Below are positions 51,529 through 60,439 of a stretch of DNA of 64,000 nucleotides, in pieces. Each line of letters opens with the position of its first letter. Position 1 is the stretch's first letter. Origin of the DNA: Aliivibrio_A sp016764915 (GTDB lineage Bacteria > Pseudomonadota > Gammaproteobacteria > Enterobacterales > Vibrionaceae); contig OZ245058.1 in assembly GCA_965224595.1 (NCBI GenBank), forward strand, positions 1,922,001-1,986,000, given 5' to 3'. The notes beneath the pieces are model-generated. The model worked only from the letters and a program-made list of their open reading frames with translations, was not told the DNA's origin and did not search any database. Position numbers and translations under genes: made by a program.

Positions 51529-53175
51529 TTATAAACCTGCATTCTCAAATACATCACTGACCATCTTTTGAGCTTCTTCTTCTATTAATCGGAGGTGCTG
51601 CTCCCCTTTAAAACTTTCACAGTAAATCTTATAGATCTCTTCTGTACCTGAAGGCCTTGCTGCAAACCAGCCAAATTCAGTACTCACTTTTAACCCTCCG
51701 ATTGCTGCTCCATTTCCTGAAGCGCGAGTTAACTTTTCAGTGATCAAGTCACCCGCTAAAGTATCGGCTGTCACCATCTCTGCAGAAAGTGCTTTAAGAA
51801 CGCTCTTCTGCTCATTGTTTGCCACCGCTTGAATGCGATTATAGTATGACTCACCGTGTTTTTCGGCTAACTTATTATAATATTGCTGTGGGTTAAGTCC
51901 TGTTACCGCGGTAATTTCTGCCGCTAATAGACATAAAATAAGACCATCTTTATCAGTTGACCAAGGTGTGCCATCGGTTCGTAAGAAAGAAGCACCTGCA
52001 CTTTCCTCACCGCCAAAGCCTAAATACCCATTAAAGAGCCCATCAACAAACCATTTAAAACCAACTGGAACTTCACACAAATCGCGACCAAGATCGTTCA
52101 CTACTTTATCAATGATGGCACTGGAAACTAAGGTTTTCCCAACGGCTACTGACGCTTTCCAGTTAGGCCTGTGTCTAAACAGATAATCGATACAAACCGC
52201 TAAGTAATGATTCGGATTCATCAAACCAGCAGGCGTGACGATGCCATGCCGATCATAATCAGGGTCATTACCAAATGCCAAGTCATATTGATCTTTTAGT
52301 GAAAGAAGGCCTGCCATTGCGTATTCAGATGAACAATCCATTCGAATTACGCCATCTTTATCTAATGACATAAACTGAAAAGTGGGATCGACCACATCAC
52401 TAACCAAGGTCAAGTCCAATTCAAATTGTTCGCTAATCTGTCGCCAATACTCAATACCTGCGCCACCTAGTGGGTCGACACCCAATTTCAAATTGGCTTT
52501 CTGTATTGCTTTAATATCGATGACATTCTTCAAATCATCAATGTATGGTTTAACCAGATCCAACTCGATGACCAAATCACTGGCCATTGCGGTTTGAATG
52601 TCCACACGTTTAACATCAATAAGCCCTTTTTCGATGATCGCGTTGGCACGATCTTCAATAACTTGTGTTAACTCGCCTTCAGCTGGCCCGCCATGACTCG
52701 GGTTATATTTGATGCCACCATCTTGAGGAGGGTTGTGCGAAGGAGTAATAACGATGCCGTCGGATTGGTCAGAGTGAGTACGGTTATAACATAGGATAGC
52801 GTGCGATATGCCTGGTGTTGGTGTATACCCACTTTTTTGCTGAATAATTACTTTAATACCATTAGCAACTAACACTTCAAGAGCAGAAGTGAATGCAGGC
52901 TCTGATAACGCATGCGTATCTTTACCTAGAAACAGAGGACCTGTTAATCCACGCTCTTCTCGTGATTCTGCGACAGCTTGAGCTATTGCCCAGATATGGT
53001 GCTGATTAAACGTGATTTTATTCGCACTTCCTCGGTGACCTGATGTGCCAAACTTAACACGCTGAGCACGGTTTTCTGAGTCTGGTTTTAATAAGAAATA
53101 ATTAGAAACAAGGGAAGGTATATTGCAAAGATCTTGTTGCTGCACTTTCTGGCCAGCACGAGGGTGAATCGCCAT
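51529..53175 (-). CDS. pgm: Phosphoglucomutase Pgm
   Basis: 548 residues (E. coli 546). Interconverts glucose-1-P and glucose-6-P, linking glycolysis to glycogen, trehalose and cell-surface sugars. Catalytic phosphoserine Ser146 in VITPSHNPPQDGGIKYN, metal-binding loop DPDYDRHG near residue 303, sugar-binding GGEESAGASF near 393, and phosphate-binding RPSGTEEIYKIYCES near the C-terminus. It follows seqA with only 31 bases between, but a terminator hairpin lies in that gap. Confidence 0.96.
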   Translation of the reverse strand: MAIHPRAGQKVQQQDLCNIPSLVSNYFLLKPDSENRAQRVKFGTSGHRGSANKITFNQHHIWAIAQAVAESREERGLTGPLFLGKDTHALSEPAFTSALEVLVANGIKVIIQQKSGYTPTPGISHAILCYNRTHSDQSDGIVITPSHNPPQDGGIKYNPSHGGPAEGELTQVIEDRANAIIEKGLIDVKRVDIQTAMASDLVIELDLVKPYIDDLKNVIDIKAIQKANLKLGVDPLGGAGIEYWRQISEQFELDLTLVSDVVDPTFQFMSLDKDGVIRMDCSSEYAMAGLLSLKDQYDLAFGNDPDYDRHGIVTPAGLMNPNHYLAVCIDYLFRHRPNWKASVAVGKTLVSSAIIDKVVNDLGRDLCEVPVGFKWFVDGLFNGYLGFGGEESAGASFLRTDGTPWSTDKDGLILCLLAAEITAVTGLNPQQYYNKLAEKHGESYYNRIQAVANNEQKSVLKALSAEMVTADTLAGDLITEKLTRASGNGAAIGGLKVSTEFGWFAARPSGTEEIYKIYCESFKGEQHLRLIEEEAQKMVSDVFENAGL

Positions 53176-53190
53176 TTAACAGTCCTTAGT

Positions 53191-53220
53191 AAAAAAAACG
53201 CCGCAATTAAATTGCGACGC
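53191..53220 (-). terminator. Terminator overlapping the end of seqA
   Basis: On the minus strand GCGTCGCAA-TTTAA-TTGCGGCG forms a stem whose loop contains the seqA stop codon TAA, followed by eight T residues (53191-53198). Its T-run ends 16 bases before the pgm start codon. Confidence 0.85.
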
Positions 53221-53788
53221 TTACCTTTTCAATCAAATCTGATTTAAAACTCATTTTAGTCATGAGTTGATCAACCATCTGACGCTTTCGCCCAGTATTG
53301 GTATTCGTGATCACCCAAAAAGGTGTATTTGGAATAGATTTTGGTTTGGTCGTTTTACCACTCTCTAATAGAGTATTGATGTTATCCGCAAAATAGAGAC
53401 GAGTCCGTCCTTTCACTTCTGTTGCCTCAGAAAATCCTTGTGGATCTATTCGGTACAACTCAGATAAAACCATCATAAAACGGCCGATTGCTTTGTCTTG
53501 AGCGGCAAATTCATCTGAAATAAGTAAAGAGCGAACTTCATGCACTCGATTTAAATTATCAGAATGAACGGGGTCTTTACTTACTGAGATCCCCGAGCGA
53601 GGCTCTTCAATCACAACAGCTGCTGCCTCTATAGACACACTACCAATACCAACACCAATAGTAGGGTTAATGCCCTCTTTAGACTCTAACAGTAAACGCC
53701 TTAAAATATCGGATGCGCTCTCACCTATATGTTGAGTCTGGCTTGCTATATAACGATATAGCTCTTCATCTAGCTCAATTTTTTTCAT
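53207..53788 (-). CDS. seqA: Negative modulator of replication initiation SeqA
   Basis: 193 residues (E. coli 181). SeqA binds hemimethylated GATC sites behind the fork and at oriC and delays re-initiation. The N-terminal oligomerisation domain is MKKIELDEELYRYIASQTQH in outline with the following helix GESASDILRRLLLE; a variable linker follows; the C-terminal DNA-binding domain covers about 80-193, with the GATC-contacting loop in ITNTNTGRKRQMVDQLM near 165. Its presence implies Dam methylation in this organism. The stop codon lies inside a terminator hairpin. Confidence 0.95.
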   Translation of the reverse strand: MKKIELDEELYRYIASQTQHIGESASDILRRLLLESKEGINPTIGVGIGSVSIEAAAVVIEEPRSGISVSKDPVHSDNLNRVHEVRSLLISDEFAAQDKAIGRFMMVLSELYRIDPQGFSEATEVKGRTRLYFADNINTLLESGKTTKPKSIPNTPFWVITNTNTGRKRQMVDQLMTKMSFKSDLIEKVSVAI

Positions 53789-53885
53789 CGTATCGTTTTT
53801 TTCATCAATTAACCAATCACCAAAAGATTATACATAGATATCTGGTTATACTCTACGGCAAACCTAACACTATAAAGAGAAAAAC

Positions 53886-54647
53886 GTGCTTTTAAATTAC
53901 AAACAACAGGGAAATGGTCCGACGATCGTTTTAATTCATGGACTGTTTGGCAGTTTGGATAATTTGGGAGCATTAGCGCGTCACTTAGAAAACTCTTTTC
54001 ACGTCATTAGCGTCGATCTACGAAATCACGGTCGCTCATTCCATTCATCTGAAGTTACCTACGACTTAATGGCAGCAGATATTGAAGCCTTAATGGCTGA
54101 GTTAGAAGTAACAAGTTACGCTGTAGTTGGACACTCTATGGGCGGCAAAGTGGCGATGACACTTGCTGCCTCTAGTAATTTGAATGTTGAACGTATTGCC
54201 ATTTTGGACATGGCACCTATTGATTATCATATTCGCCGACATGAAAATGTATTTGCAGGTCTTAAAGCGGTGGAACAAGCACAGCCAATTGACCGTTCAG
54301 AGGCGATATCTCTGCTAAGAGAGCATATTGCCGAACCCGGTGTTATCCAGTTTTTAAACAAATCCCTTTACCGAGGAAAAACCCATTACCAGCTGCGTTT
54401 TAATATTGATGCGCTCTACGAGCAGTATGACAATATCATTGGGTGGCATGAACTGGCGCCTAACAACTGCCCTACTCTGTTTATTAAAGGTCAAAATTCT
54501 GAGTACATTATTGCAGACTATCAACAGAAGATTCTCAAGCAGTTCCCTTTAGCTAAAGCGCATATGGTGGCAAATACCGGCCACTGGTTGCATGCTGAAA
54601 AGCCCGACACGATTAATCGAATTGTTAGTCGGTTTTTACAAAAATAG
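53886..54647 (+). CDS. ybfF: Esterase YbfF (alpha/beta hydrolase)
   Basis: 253 residues (E. coli YbfF 254). An alpha/beta-hydrolase reported in E. coli to act on short acyl esters and palmitoyl-CoA. Oxyanion region LIHGLFGSLDNLG near residue 17, nucleophile Ser84 in VGHSMGGKVA, and His in NTGHWLHAEKP near 230. The start is GTG at 53886-53888 with AAGAGA about 6 bases before it. It is divergent from seqA, the same pairing as in E. coli. Confidence 0.92.
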   Translation: MLLNYKQQGNGPTIVLIHGLFGSLDNLGALARHLENSFHVISVDLRNHGRSFHSSEVTYDLMAADIEALMAELEVTSYAVVGHSMGGKVAMTLAASSNLNVERIAILDMAPIDYHIRRHENVFAGLKAVEQAQPIDRSEAISLLREHIAEPGVIQFLNKSLYRGKTHYQLRFNIDALYEQYDNIIGWHELAPNNCPTLFIKGQNSEYIIADYQQKILKQFPLAKAHMVANTGHWLHAEKPDTINRIVSRFLQK

Positions 54648-54735
54648 TCGTTTTAACTTAATGCATTCGGTTATCAATTAACTTTGTTAATCAATTTTGC
54701 TATAGTTCATCGATAGAAAAATTGATGGGTGAATA

Positions 54736-54957
54736 ATGTTATATGAAAACTTTGCCTTACTTGAGAGAATAGGGTTAGATTTATTGTTTGCCTCGATATT
54801 CTTTTTTATTGGCATGGCAATAAAAGATGTTTTACAACAGGGAAACGTTCCCGTATTTGGCCGCAGAATCGTTTGGTTAGTCCTTTTCTTAGGCTGTGCC
54901 GGGTTTGTTGCAAAAGGCATTATTCAAATCAGTTGGGAAAGTTCCGGACTTTCGTGA
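54736..54957 (+). CDS. DUF2788 family small membrane protein
   Basis: 73 residues with two membrane segments (about 14-30, FASIFFFIGMAIKDV, and 45-65, VWLVLFLGCAGFVAKGI) joined by the basic loop QQGNVPVFGRR. It fits the DUF2788 pattern and has no known function. In E. coli the corresponding place between ybfF and fldA is taken by the unrelated ybfE. It has a weak GGTG ribosome-binding site. Confidence 0.8.
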   Translation: MLYENFALLERIGLDLLFASIFFFIGMAIKDVLQQGNVPVFGRRIVWLVLFLGCAGFVAKGIIQISWESSGLS

Positions 54958-55046
54958 TATCCAACAAAAGTATATAAATAGAAGCTTATTCTATTTTATT
55001 TTTGAACAGTACAATGTGTACCAATAAACAATAGGTAATCTACAAT

Positions 55047-55574
55047 ATGGCAAGCGTAGGACTTTTCTTCGGTAGTGACACAGGTAATACCGAAGCTATC
55101 GCAAAGATGATTCAAAAACAACTCGGTAAGCAGCTGGTTCAAGTTCAAGATATTGCGAAAAGCAGTAAAGAAGAGATCGATAACTTTGATCTGCTTCTAC
55201 TTGGCATTCCAACTTGGTATTATGGCGAAGCTCAGTGTGACTGGGATGATTTTTTCCCTGAATTAGAAGCGATAGACTTTTCTACTAAGCTTGTTGCTAT
55301 CTTTGGTTGTGGTGACCAAGAAGATTACGCAGAATATTTTTGTGATGCTATGGGTACCGTACGCGATATTGTAGAATCACGTGGTGCGACCATTGTTGGC
55401 CATATGTCTACTGAAAGCTTTGAGTTTGAGGCGTCTAAAGCGCTCGTTGATGATAACCATTTTGTCGGACTTTGTATTGATGAAGACCGTCAACCAGAGT
55501 TAACTGAAGAGCGCGTAACAACTTGGGTTAAGCAGATCCATGAAGAGATGTGTTTAGCTGAACTTGAAGACTAA
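55047..55574 (+). CDS. fldA: Flavodoxin FldA
   Basis: 175 residues (E. coli 176). A long-chain flavodoxin that binds FMN and donates electrons to, for example, biotin synthase, IspG/IspH and methionine synthase. The phosphate loop is FGSDTGNTEAIA at residues 8-19; isoalloxazine-contacting segments are IPTWYYGEAQCDWDDF near 54 and FGCGDQEDYAEYFCDA near 90. A terminator follows. Fur, encoded 700 bases further on, is the neighbour as in E. coli. Confidence 0.96.
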   Translation: MASVGLFFGSDTGNTEAIAKMIQKQLGKQLVQVQDIAKSSKEEIDNFDLLLLGIPTWYYGEAQCDWDDFFPELEAIDFSTKLVAIFGCGDQEDYAEYFCDAMGTVRDIVESRGATIVGHMSTESFEFEASKALVDDNHFVGLCIDEDRQPELTEERVTTWVKQIHEEMCLAELED

Positions 55575-55594
55575 TTTTAGTTAGCGATAGAAAT

Positions 55595-55626
55595 TAAAAA
55601 AACGCACTCTTATAGTGCGTTTTTTA
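55595..55626. terminator. Bidirectional terminator between fldA and the DUF4442 gene
   Basis: AAAAAAACGCACT and AGTGCGTTTTTT pair around a short loop. It spans the DUF4442 stop codon, so the hairpin serves fldA fully and the opposite gene at its very end. Confidence 0.88.
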
Positions 55627-56098
55627 GTTCTTCACTACGAAATTGTGGTTTCTTACGAATATAGAGTGTTCGTTTTATTCTAGCCACGACCACGCCTTTC
55701 GCATCCACAACTTTAGTCTCAAACTGTGGAAAATACTTATCACCAGATTCTGTCGCTGCGTATATCTCTTTAAGGACTTCAGATGAAATAATAAACTCAG
55801 CCGACAATATAGAAAAACCAGGTTTAAGAAATTCAATCTCCGCTTTGCTATCCCATACGTAATATTTTTCTCTTAAAATCCCCATCAGCATCAATGAGAA
55901 AATAGGATCAGTCATCGAAAAAATGCTACCGCCATATTGACTTCTATTTGCGTTTTTATTCCACCAGCGGTGTTTCAGCCTTACTGTTACACATTGAAAA
56001 TCATCGCTTATTGATACTATCGATATCCCTGCCCCCCAAAACGGTGGCCAGAGGTTTAAAGCGTTTTTTACTATTTTCGGCTTATATACTCTATACAC
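55610..56098 (-). CDS. DUF4442 family protein (hotdog-like)
   Basis: About 162 residues. DUF4442 proteins are related to acyl-CoA thioesterases of the hotdog fold; substrate unknown. Conserved pieces are NLWPPFWGAGI, VRLKHRWWNKNANRSQYGGS and FSMTDPIFSLMLM, then YYVWDSKAEIEFLKPG. No ATG exists near the expected start. I chose GTG at 56096-56098, which puts YRVYKPK at the N-terminus like family members; the frame stays open to a TTG at 56161, which would add a hydrophobic 21-residue extension. Start uncertain. Confidence 0.78.
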   Translation of the reverse strand: MYRVYKPKIVKNALNLWPPFWGAGISIVSISDDFQCVTVRLKHRWWNKNANRSQYGGSIFSMTDPIFSLMLMGILREKYYVWDSKAEIEFLKPGFSILSAEFIISSEVLKEIYAATESGDKYFPQFETKVVDAKGVVVARIKRTLYIRKKPQFRSEELKNAL

Positions 56099-56275
56099 TG
56101 CATATCCATATCGAAAACTGGTCAGACAACCATGTTGCACTAACAAGATAACAAAGATCAACCTCTATTATTTTGTGCCCATACTCATTTCATGGTTTAT
56201 TGTTTACCTATGCTGTCTTATAATCATGAATATATATTCCTCCATTTCTGGTTGGAGCAAAGATAGGGAACACTG

Positions 56276-56722
56276 ATGTCAGACAACAATCAAGCACTTA
56301 AGCAAGCGGGCTTAAAAGTAACTCTTCCTCGCTTAAAAATACTTGAGATTTTTCAGCAACCTGACTGTCAACATATCAGCGCAGAAGATCTGTATAAGAA
56401 ACTACTCGACCTTGGTGAAGAGATTGGCCTTGCGACGGTTTATCGAGTACTAAACCAATTTGATGATGCGGGTATCGTCACCCGCCACCATTTTGAAGGT
56501 GGAAAATCTGTATTTGAACTCGCCTCTCAACATCACCATGACCACCTTGTCTGTTTAGATTGTGGCAAAGTGATTGAATTTACCGATGAGCTTATTGAAG
56601 AACGTCAAACCAGCATTGCTAAAAGCTACAATGTTAAACTGACCAACCACAGCTTATATCTCTATGGACACTGTATAGATGGTGACTGTGCAGAAAATAA
56701 AGTGGCACATAACTTTCGATAA
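56276..56722 (+). CDS. fur: Ferric uptake regulator Fur
   Basis: 148 residues (E. coli 148). Iron-dependent repressor. The N-terminal winged helix covers 1-82 (DNA-recognition helix around EIGLATVYRVLNQF), and the C-terminal metal and dimer domain contains QHHHDHLVCLDCGKVIEF near 86-103 with the metal-binding His and Cys residues, and Cys in GHCIDGDC near the end. A TATAAT at 56219-56224 lies 51 bases upstream and is a likely -10 element. A terminator follows. Confidence 0.97.
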   Translation: MSDNNQALKQAGLKVTLPRLKILEIFQQPDCQHISAEDLYKKLLDLGEEIGLATVYRVLNQFDDAGIVTRHHFEGGKSVFELASQHHHDHLVCLDCGKVIEFTDELIEERQTSIAKSYNVKLTNHSLYLYGHCIDGDCAENKVAHNFR

Positions 56723-56737
56723 ATATTTTTTATCTTA

Positions 56738-56767
56738 TAAAAAAACCAGCTTCTCAGCTGGTTTTTT
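56738..56767. terminator. Bidirectional terminator between fur and glnS
   Basis: AAAAAACCAGC and GCTGGTTTTTT form a symmetrical stem around a 5-base loop between the convergent genes. Confidence 0.9.
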
Positions 56768-56790
56768 ATTATCTATTGTTTAGCGTCTAA

Positions 56791-58458
56791 CTAGTCACCA
56801 ATTTTAGCCCAAGTATCACGCAGGCCAACCGTTCGGTTAAAGACAAGTGTATTAGGTGTAGAGTCTTTATTATCGATACAGAAGTAACCAGTACGTTCAA
56901 ACTGAAAACCAGCCTCTGCTTGCGCAGACTGTAAACTTGGTTCTACGATGCCGTTTAGTACCTTCAGTGATTCAGGATTTAATACCGCTGAAAAGTCCTC
57001 TTCTGCACTCGGATTTGGTACTGTAAACAGACGGTCATAAAGACGAATTTCCGCAGCGATGCCTTTCACAGCGGATACCCAGTGAATAACGCCTTTCACT
57101 TTACGTCCGTCTTCTGGATTTTTACCTAACGTTTGTGGATCATAAGTACAGTAGATCGTTGTGACATTGCCCGCTTCATCTTTATCTGCACGAACGGCTT
57201 TAATCACATAAGAGCCACGCAAACGCACCTCTTTATCCAGTACTAAACGCTTAAATTTCTTATTGGCTTCTTCACGAAAATCTTCACGTTCAATGTAGAT
57301 TTCACGAGTAAATGGCACTTCGCGCTCACCCATTTCTGGCTTGTTCGGGTGATTCTTGATGTTTAGCGTTTCAACTTTATCCTGCTCAAAGTTCTCGATA
57401 ATCACCTTGATTGGATCCAAAACTGCCATCGCACGCGGTGCATTTTCATTTAAATCATCACGAATGCAAGACTCAAGAGAGCCCATTTCAATCGTGTTTT
57501 CTTGTTTTGTCACACCAATACGTTTGCAGAATTCGCGAATAGACGCAGAAGTGAACCCTCGACGACGCAGGCCAGAAACGGTTGGCATACGCGGATCATC
57601 CCAGCCATTAACCAAATTTTCAGTCACAAGTTGACTCAGTTTACGCTTTGACATTAACGTATATTCAAGATTTAAACGACTAAACTCATACTGATGTGGC
57701 TGGCAATCAATGGTGATGTTCTCAAGTACCCAATCATAAAGACGACGGTTATCTTGGAACTCCAGTGTACAGATTGAATGAGTAATACCCTCAAGTGCAT
57801 CTGAGATACAGTGAGTGAAGTCATACATCGGGTAGATGCACCACTTATCGCCAGTCTGATGATGCGTTGCAAAGCGAACTCGGTATAAAACCGGATCACG
57901 CAACACCATAAATGAAGAGCTCATATCAATCTTAGCTCGAAGGCAGGCCGTGCCCTCTTTAAACTTACCATTGCGCATTTTTTCAAACAACGCTAGATTC
58001 TCTTCGACGCTGCGATCGCGGTAAGGGCTGTTTTTACCCACTTCGTTCAGTGTGCCACGGTAAGCACGAATATCATCGGCACTCAGCTCTTCTACATAAG
58101 CAAGGCCTTTCGAAATCAACTCAACAGCAAAGCCGTGCAGTTGATCAAAATAGTTGGATGAATAACGAATCTCTCCCGCCCAGTCGAAACCAAGCCACTT
58201 AACGTCACTTTTAATCGAATCAACGTACTCGATATCTTCTTTCTCTGGATTCGTATCATCAAAGCGAAGGTTGCACAAACCTTTATAGTCTTGAGCAATA
58301 CCGAAATTTAAGCAGATAGATTTTGCATGCCCGATGTGTAAATAGCCGTTAGGTTCCGGCGGGAAACGGGTCTGTACGCTTGAATGTTTGCCGTCAGCAA
58401 GATCTTTGTCGATGATCTGGCGAATAAAATTGGACGGACGAGTCTCAGACTCACTCAT
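56791..58458 (-). CDS. glnS: Glutaminyl-tRNA synthetase
   Basis: 555 residues from the ATG at 58456-58458 (E. coli 554); this start gives MSESETRPSNFIRQIIDKDL as in the family, while 19 further in-frame codons upstream have no homology. A class I synthetase. HIGH motif in PPEPNGYLHIGHAKS near residue 34, KMSKS-like LMSKRKLSQL near 268, then the two beta-barrel anticodon-binding domains. The neighbour nagE-glnS is typical of both enterobacteria and vibrios. Confidence 0.97.
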   Translation of the reverse strand: MSESETRPSNFIRQIIDKDLADGKHSSVQTRFPPEPNGYLHIGHAKSICLNFGIAQDYKGLCNLRFDDTNPEKEDIEYVDSIKSDVKWLGFDWAGEIRYSSNYFDQLHGFAVELISKGLAYVEELSADDIRAYRGTLNEVGKNSPYRDRSVEENLALFEKMRNGKFKEGTACLRAKIDMSSSFMVLRDPVLYRVRFATHHQTGDKWCIYPMYDFTHCISDALEGITHSICTLEFQDNRRLYDWVLENITIDCQPHQYEFSRLNLEYTLMSKRKLSQLVTENLVNGWDDPRMPTVSGLRRRGFTSASIREFCKRIGVTKQENTIEMGSLESCIRDDLNENAPRAMAVLDPIKVIIENFEQDKVETLNIKNHPNKPEMGEREVPFTREIYIEREDFREEANKKFKRLVLDKEVRLRGSYVIKAVRADKDEAGNVTTIYCTYDPQTLGKNPEDGRKVKGVIHWVSAVKGIAAEIRLYDRLFTVPNPSAEEDFSAVLNPESLKVLNGIVEPSLQSAQAEAGFQFERTGYFCIDNKDSTPNTLVFNRTVGLRDTWAKIGD

Positions 58459-58545
58459 CAATAACACCTCATGGTTTGATACGTTTTTAATAAAATATTG
58501 TGCACTATGATCCACGATTTTGACGATAGACTCAACAAGTAGATG

Positions 58546-58589
58546 AAAAAAAAAACGCTCCTCTTTCTTCTAACAGAAAGAGGAGCGTA
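58546..58589 (-). terminator. Terminator after nagE
   Basis: On the minus strand ACGCTCCTCTTTCT and AGAAAGAGGAGCGT form a 14-bp stem followed by ten T residues, 28 bases after the nagE stop. A very strong intrinsic terminator. Confidence 0.92.
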
Positions 58590-58616
58590 TATTGGCGCTG
58601 TTTTAGTCAGTTATGT

Positions 58617-60173
58617 CTAAGGCAATTTGACATCGGTTAGGTCGTCGGCAGCAGAGACATTTTTCATCTCTCCGGCTACGATTTCAGCTAAAGGGCCAAG
58701 GATAACTTGCAGATTGTTATCACCCAGTTTCACTACACCTTTTGCACCTAAACGTTTCAGTACCGCTTCATCAACGATTGAACGATCTTTCAATGTTAAA
58801 CGTAGACGAGTAATACAGGCATCTATTGTGGTCAAGTTGTCATGACCACCTAGCGCTTTTAAGTATTGGCGTGCTTGTTCGCCACTTTCTACAGGTTCAT
58901 TACTAACCACAGTTTCATCATCATCTTCACGGCCTGGTGACTTCAAATTGAAGGCACGAATTGCAAAGCTAAAGGTGAAGAAGTAAAGCACACCAAATCC
59001 AAGACCAATGATCAGTAGCGTGACTGGCTTAGTTGCTAGACCCCAGTTCAATACAAAGTCAATAAGACCTGCAGAGAAGCCGAAGCCATGTAGCGTACCA
59101 AACATGTTAGCAATCACTAACGATAGTCCTGTAAATACGGCATGTATTGCATACAGGCCAGGAGCAAGGAACACAAACATGAACTCTAAAGGTTCTGTGA
59201 TACCGGTTAGGAATGAACAGAATGCAACTGAGAACAGAGCGCCACCCACTTGACTGCGTTTTTCAGCAGGCGCTGCTAAGTACATTGCAAGAGCAGCACC
59301 CGGTAGACCAAACATCATGACTGGATAGAAACCGCTCATGAATACGCCAGCACTTTTATCACCACCGAAGAAGCGGTGTAGGTCGCCAGACTTCATAGTA
59401 TCAGTGATACTTGTTACTACGGCGTTAATTTCAGGAGTAACTGCATTTTTGAATTCAAACAGATGCGTTTGGCCAATAATAAGAGACTTAGCAATTGTTG
59501 GGTCAACACAAAGCTGTGTTGCACCATTAAGCAGTGCGACCGCTTCAACGTTAATAATCTGACAAGTACCCATACCGAACCAGAAGTAAGAGTTCAGAAC
59601 GTGGTGAAGACCAACAGGAATAAGTCCACGGTTAAGAACACCGTAGGCAAATTGACCAATCGCGCCTGATGACGATACTGCGTGAGCAAATACGTCTAAA
59701 CCATTTTGAATGACTGGCCAAACAATACCAGCAATGGCTCCGGCAGCTAGAGCAAACAGACCGGCCATAATGGGTACTAAACGCTTACCAGAGAAGAATG
59801 CCAACCACTCAGGAAGTCGAGTCATATGGAATTTATTGTAAGAGTGACCCGCAATAATACCGGCGATAATACCACCGAAAAATGACATATTAACGGTATC
59901 GTTTACTGAGCTTGCTGCGGCAGTTAACACAAAGTAAGCAACCGCGCCGGCTAAACCCGCGGCACCAGCACCATCTTTAGAAAGACCGATGGCGATGCCT
60001 AGTCCAAATAGTAATGGAAGTTGGCTGAAAATTGCATTACCAGCGCTTGCCATAAAGTTGATGTCTAATAGGTCAGGTTGACCTAAACGTAACAGCAGTG
60101 CAGCAACAGGTAGTGTTGCGATAGGCAGCATTAACGCTTTACCTAACTTTTGCATGTATCCTAAAATATTCAC
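58617..60173 (-). CDS. nagE: N-acetylglucosamine PTS permease NagE (EIIC-EIIB, no EIIA)
   Basis: 518 residues. It imports GlcNAc and phosphorylates it to GlcNAc-6-P. The EIIC part (about 1-390) has around ten membrane segments, with PVGLHHVLNSYFWF near residue 197 and GITEPLEFMFVFLAPG near 325 typical of glucose-family permeases. The EIIB domain at about 425-505 has the phosphorylated Cys in IDACITRLRLTL. E. coli NagE is 648 residues because it also has an EIIA domain; here it is absent, so phosphate must come from a separate EIIA-Glc (Crr). It is divergent from nagB across a 266-base control region. Confidence 0.94.
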   Translation of the reverse strand: MNILGYMQKLGKALMLPIATLPVAALLLRLGQPDLLDINFMASAGNAIFSQLPLLFGLGIAIGLSKDGAGAAGLAGAVAYFVLTAAASSVNDTVNMSFFGGIIAGIIAGHSYNKFHMTRLPEWLAFFSGKRLVPIMAGLFALAAGAIAGIVWPVIQNGLDVFAHAVSSSGAIGQFAYGVLNRGLIPVGLHHVLNSYFWFGMGTCQIINVEAVALLNGATQLCVDPTIAKSLIIGQTHLFEFKNAVTPEINAVVTSITDTMKSGDLHRFFGGDKSAGVFMSGFYPVMMFGLPGAALAMYLAAPAEKRSQVGGALFSVAFCSFLTGITEPLEFMFVFLAPGLYAIHAVFTGLSLVIANMFGTLHGFGFSAGLIDFVLNWGLATKPVTLLIIGLGFGVLYFFTFSFAIRAFNLKSPGREDDDETVVSNEPVESGEQARQYLKALGGHDNLTTIDACITRLRLTLKDRSIVDEAVLKRLGAKGVVKLGDNNLQVILGPLAEIVAGEMKNVSAADDLTDVKLP

Positions 60174-60269
60174 CTTTAAGTTCCCCCTATAAGGATTTTT
60201 TAATTTAGCGATCTTTGTATTCTAATAACTTCTTTCGCTTTTCGTATTTAACAGTGTAATTCTATGCCA

Positions 60270-60291
60270 TTAAATTCGCTCCGCAAATTAA
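60270..60291. promoter_or_regulatory. NagC operator, nagE side
   Basis: TTAAATTCGCTCCGCAAATTAA is a near palindrome with arms TTAAnTT / AAnTTAA and a G/C-containing centre, the form of NagC/Mlc sites in gammaproteobacteria. It lies 96 bases upstream of the nagE start codon. Confidence 0.65.
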
Positions 60292-60299
60292 ATAGCGAC

Positions 60300-60321
60300 T
60301 AAATGTGATTCAAATCACCTT
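60300..60321. promoter_or_regulatory. CRP-cAMP site in the nagE-nagB control region
   Basis: AAATGTGATTCAAATCACCT matches the CRP consensus TGTGA-N6-TCACA with one mismatch and the usual A/T flanks. It lies between the two NagC-type sites, as in E. coli, where CRP activates both divergent promoters. Confidence 0.8.
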
Positions 60322-60364
60322 GACGGTGCATATTTGAACTATTTTGCTAGCTAGATCATAAAAC

Positions 60365-60385
60365 TTATTTTATCATTCGAAATAA
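60365..60385. promoter_or_regulatory. NagC operator, nagB side
   Basis: TTATTT-TATCATTCG-AAATAA has both outer half-sites of the NagC consensus (TTATTT / AAATAA) in perfect form. Its centre is about 94 bases from the other site, close to nine helical turns, which suits a NagC repression loop. It lies 55 bases before the nagB start. Confidence 0.78.
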
Positions 60386-60439
60386 TGCTTTTATGCAAAC
60401 TCGTTTACATATTCATAAATTCTTAAATAGAGGTGTATT

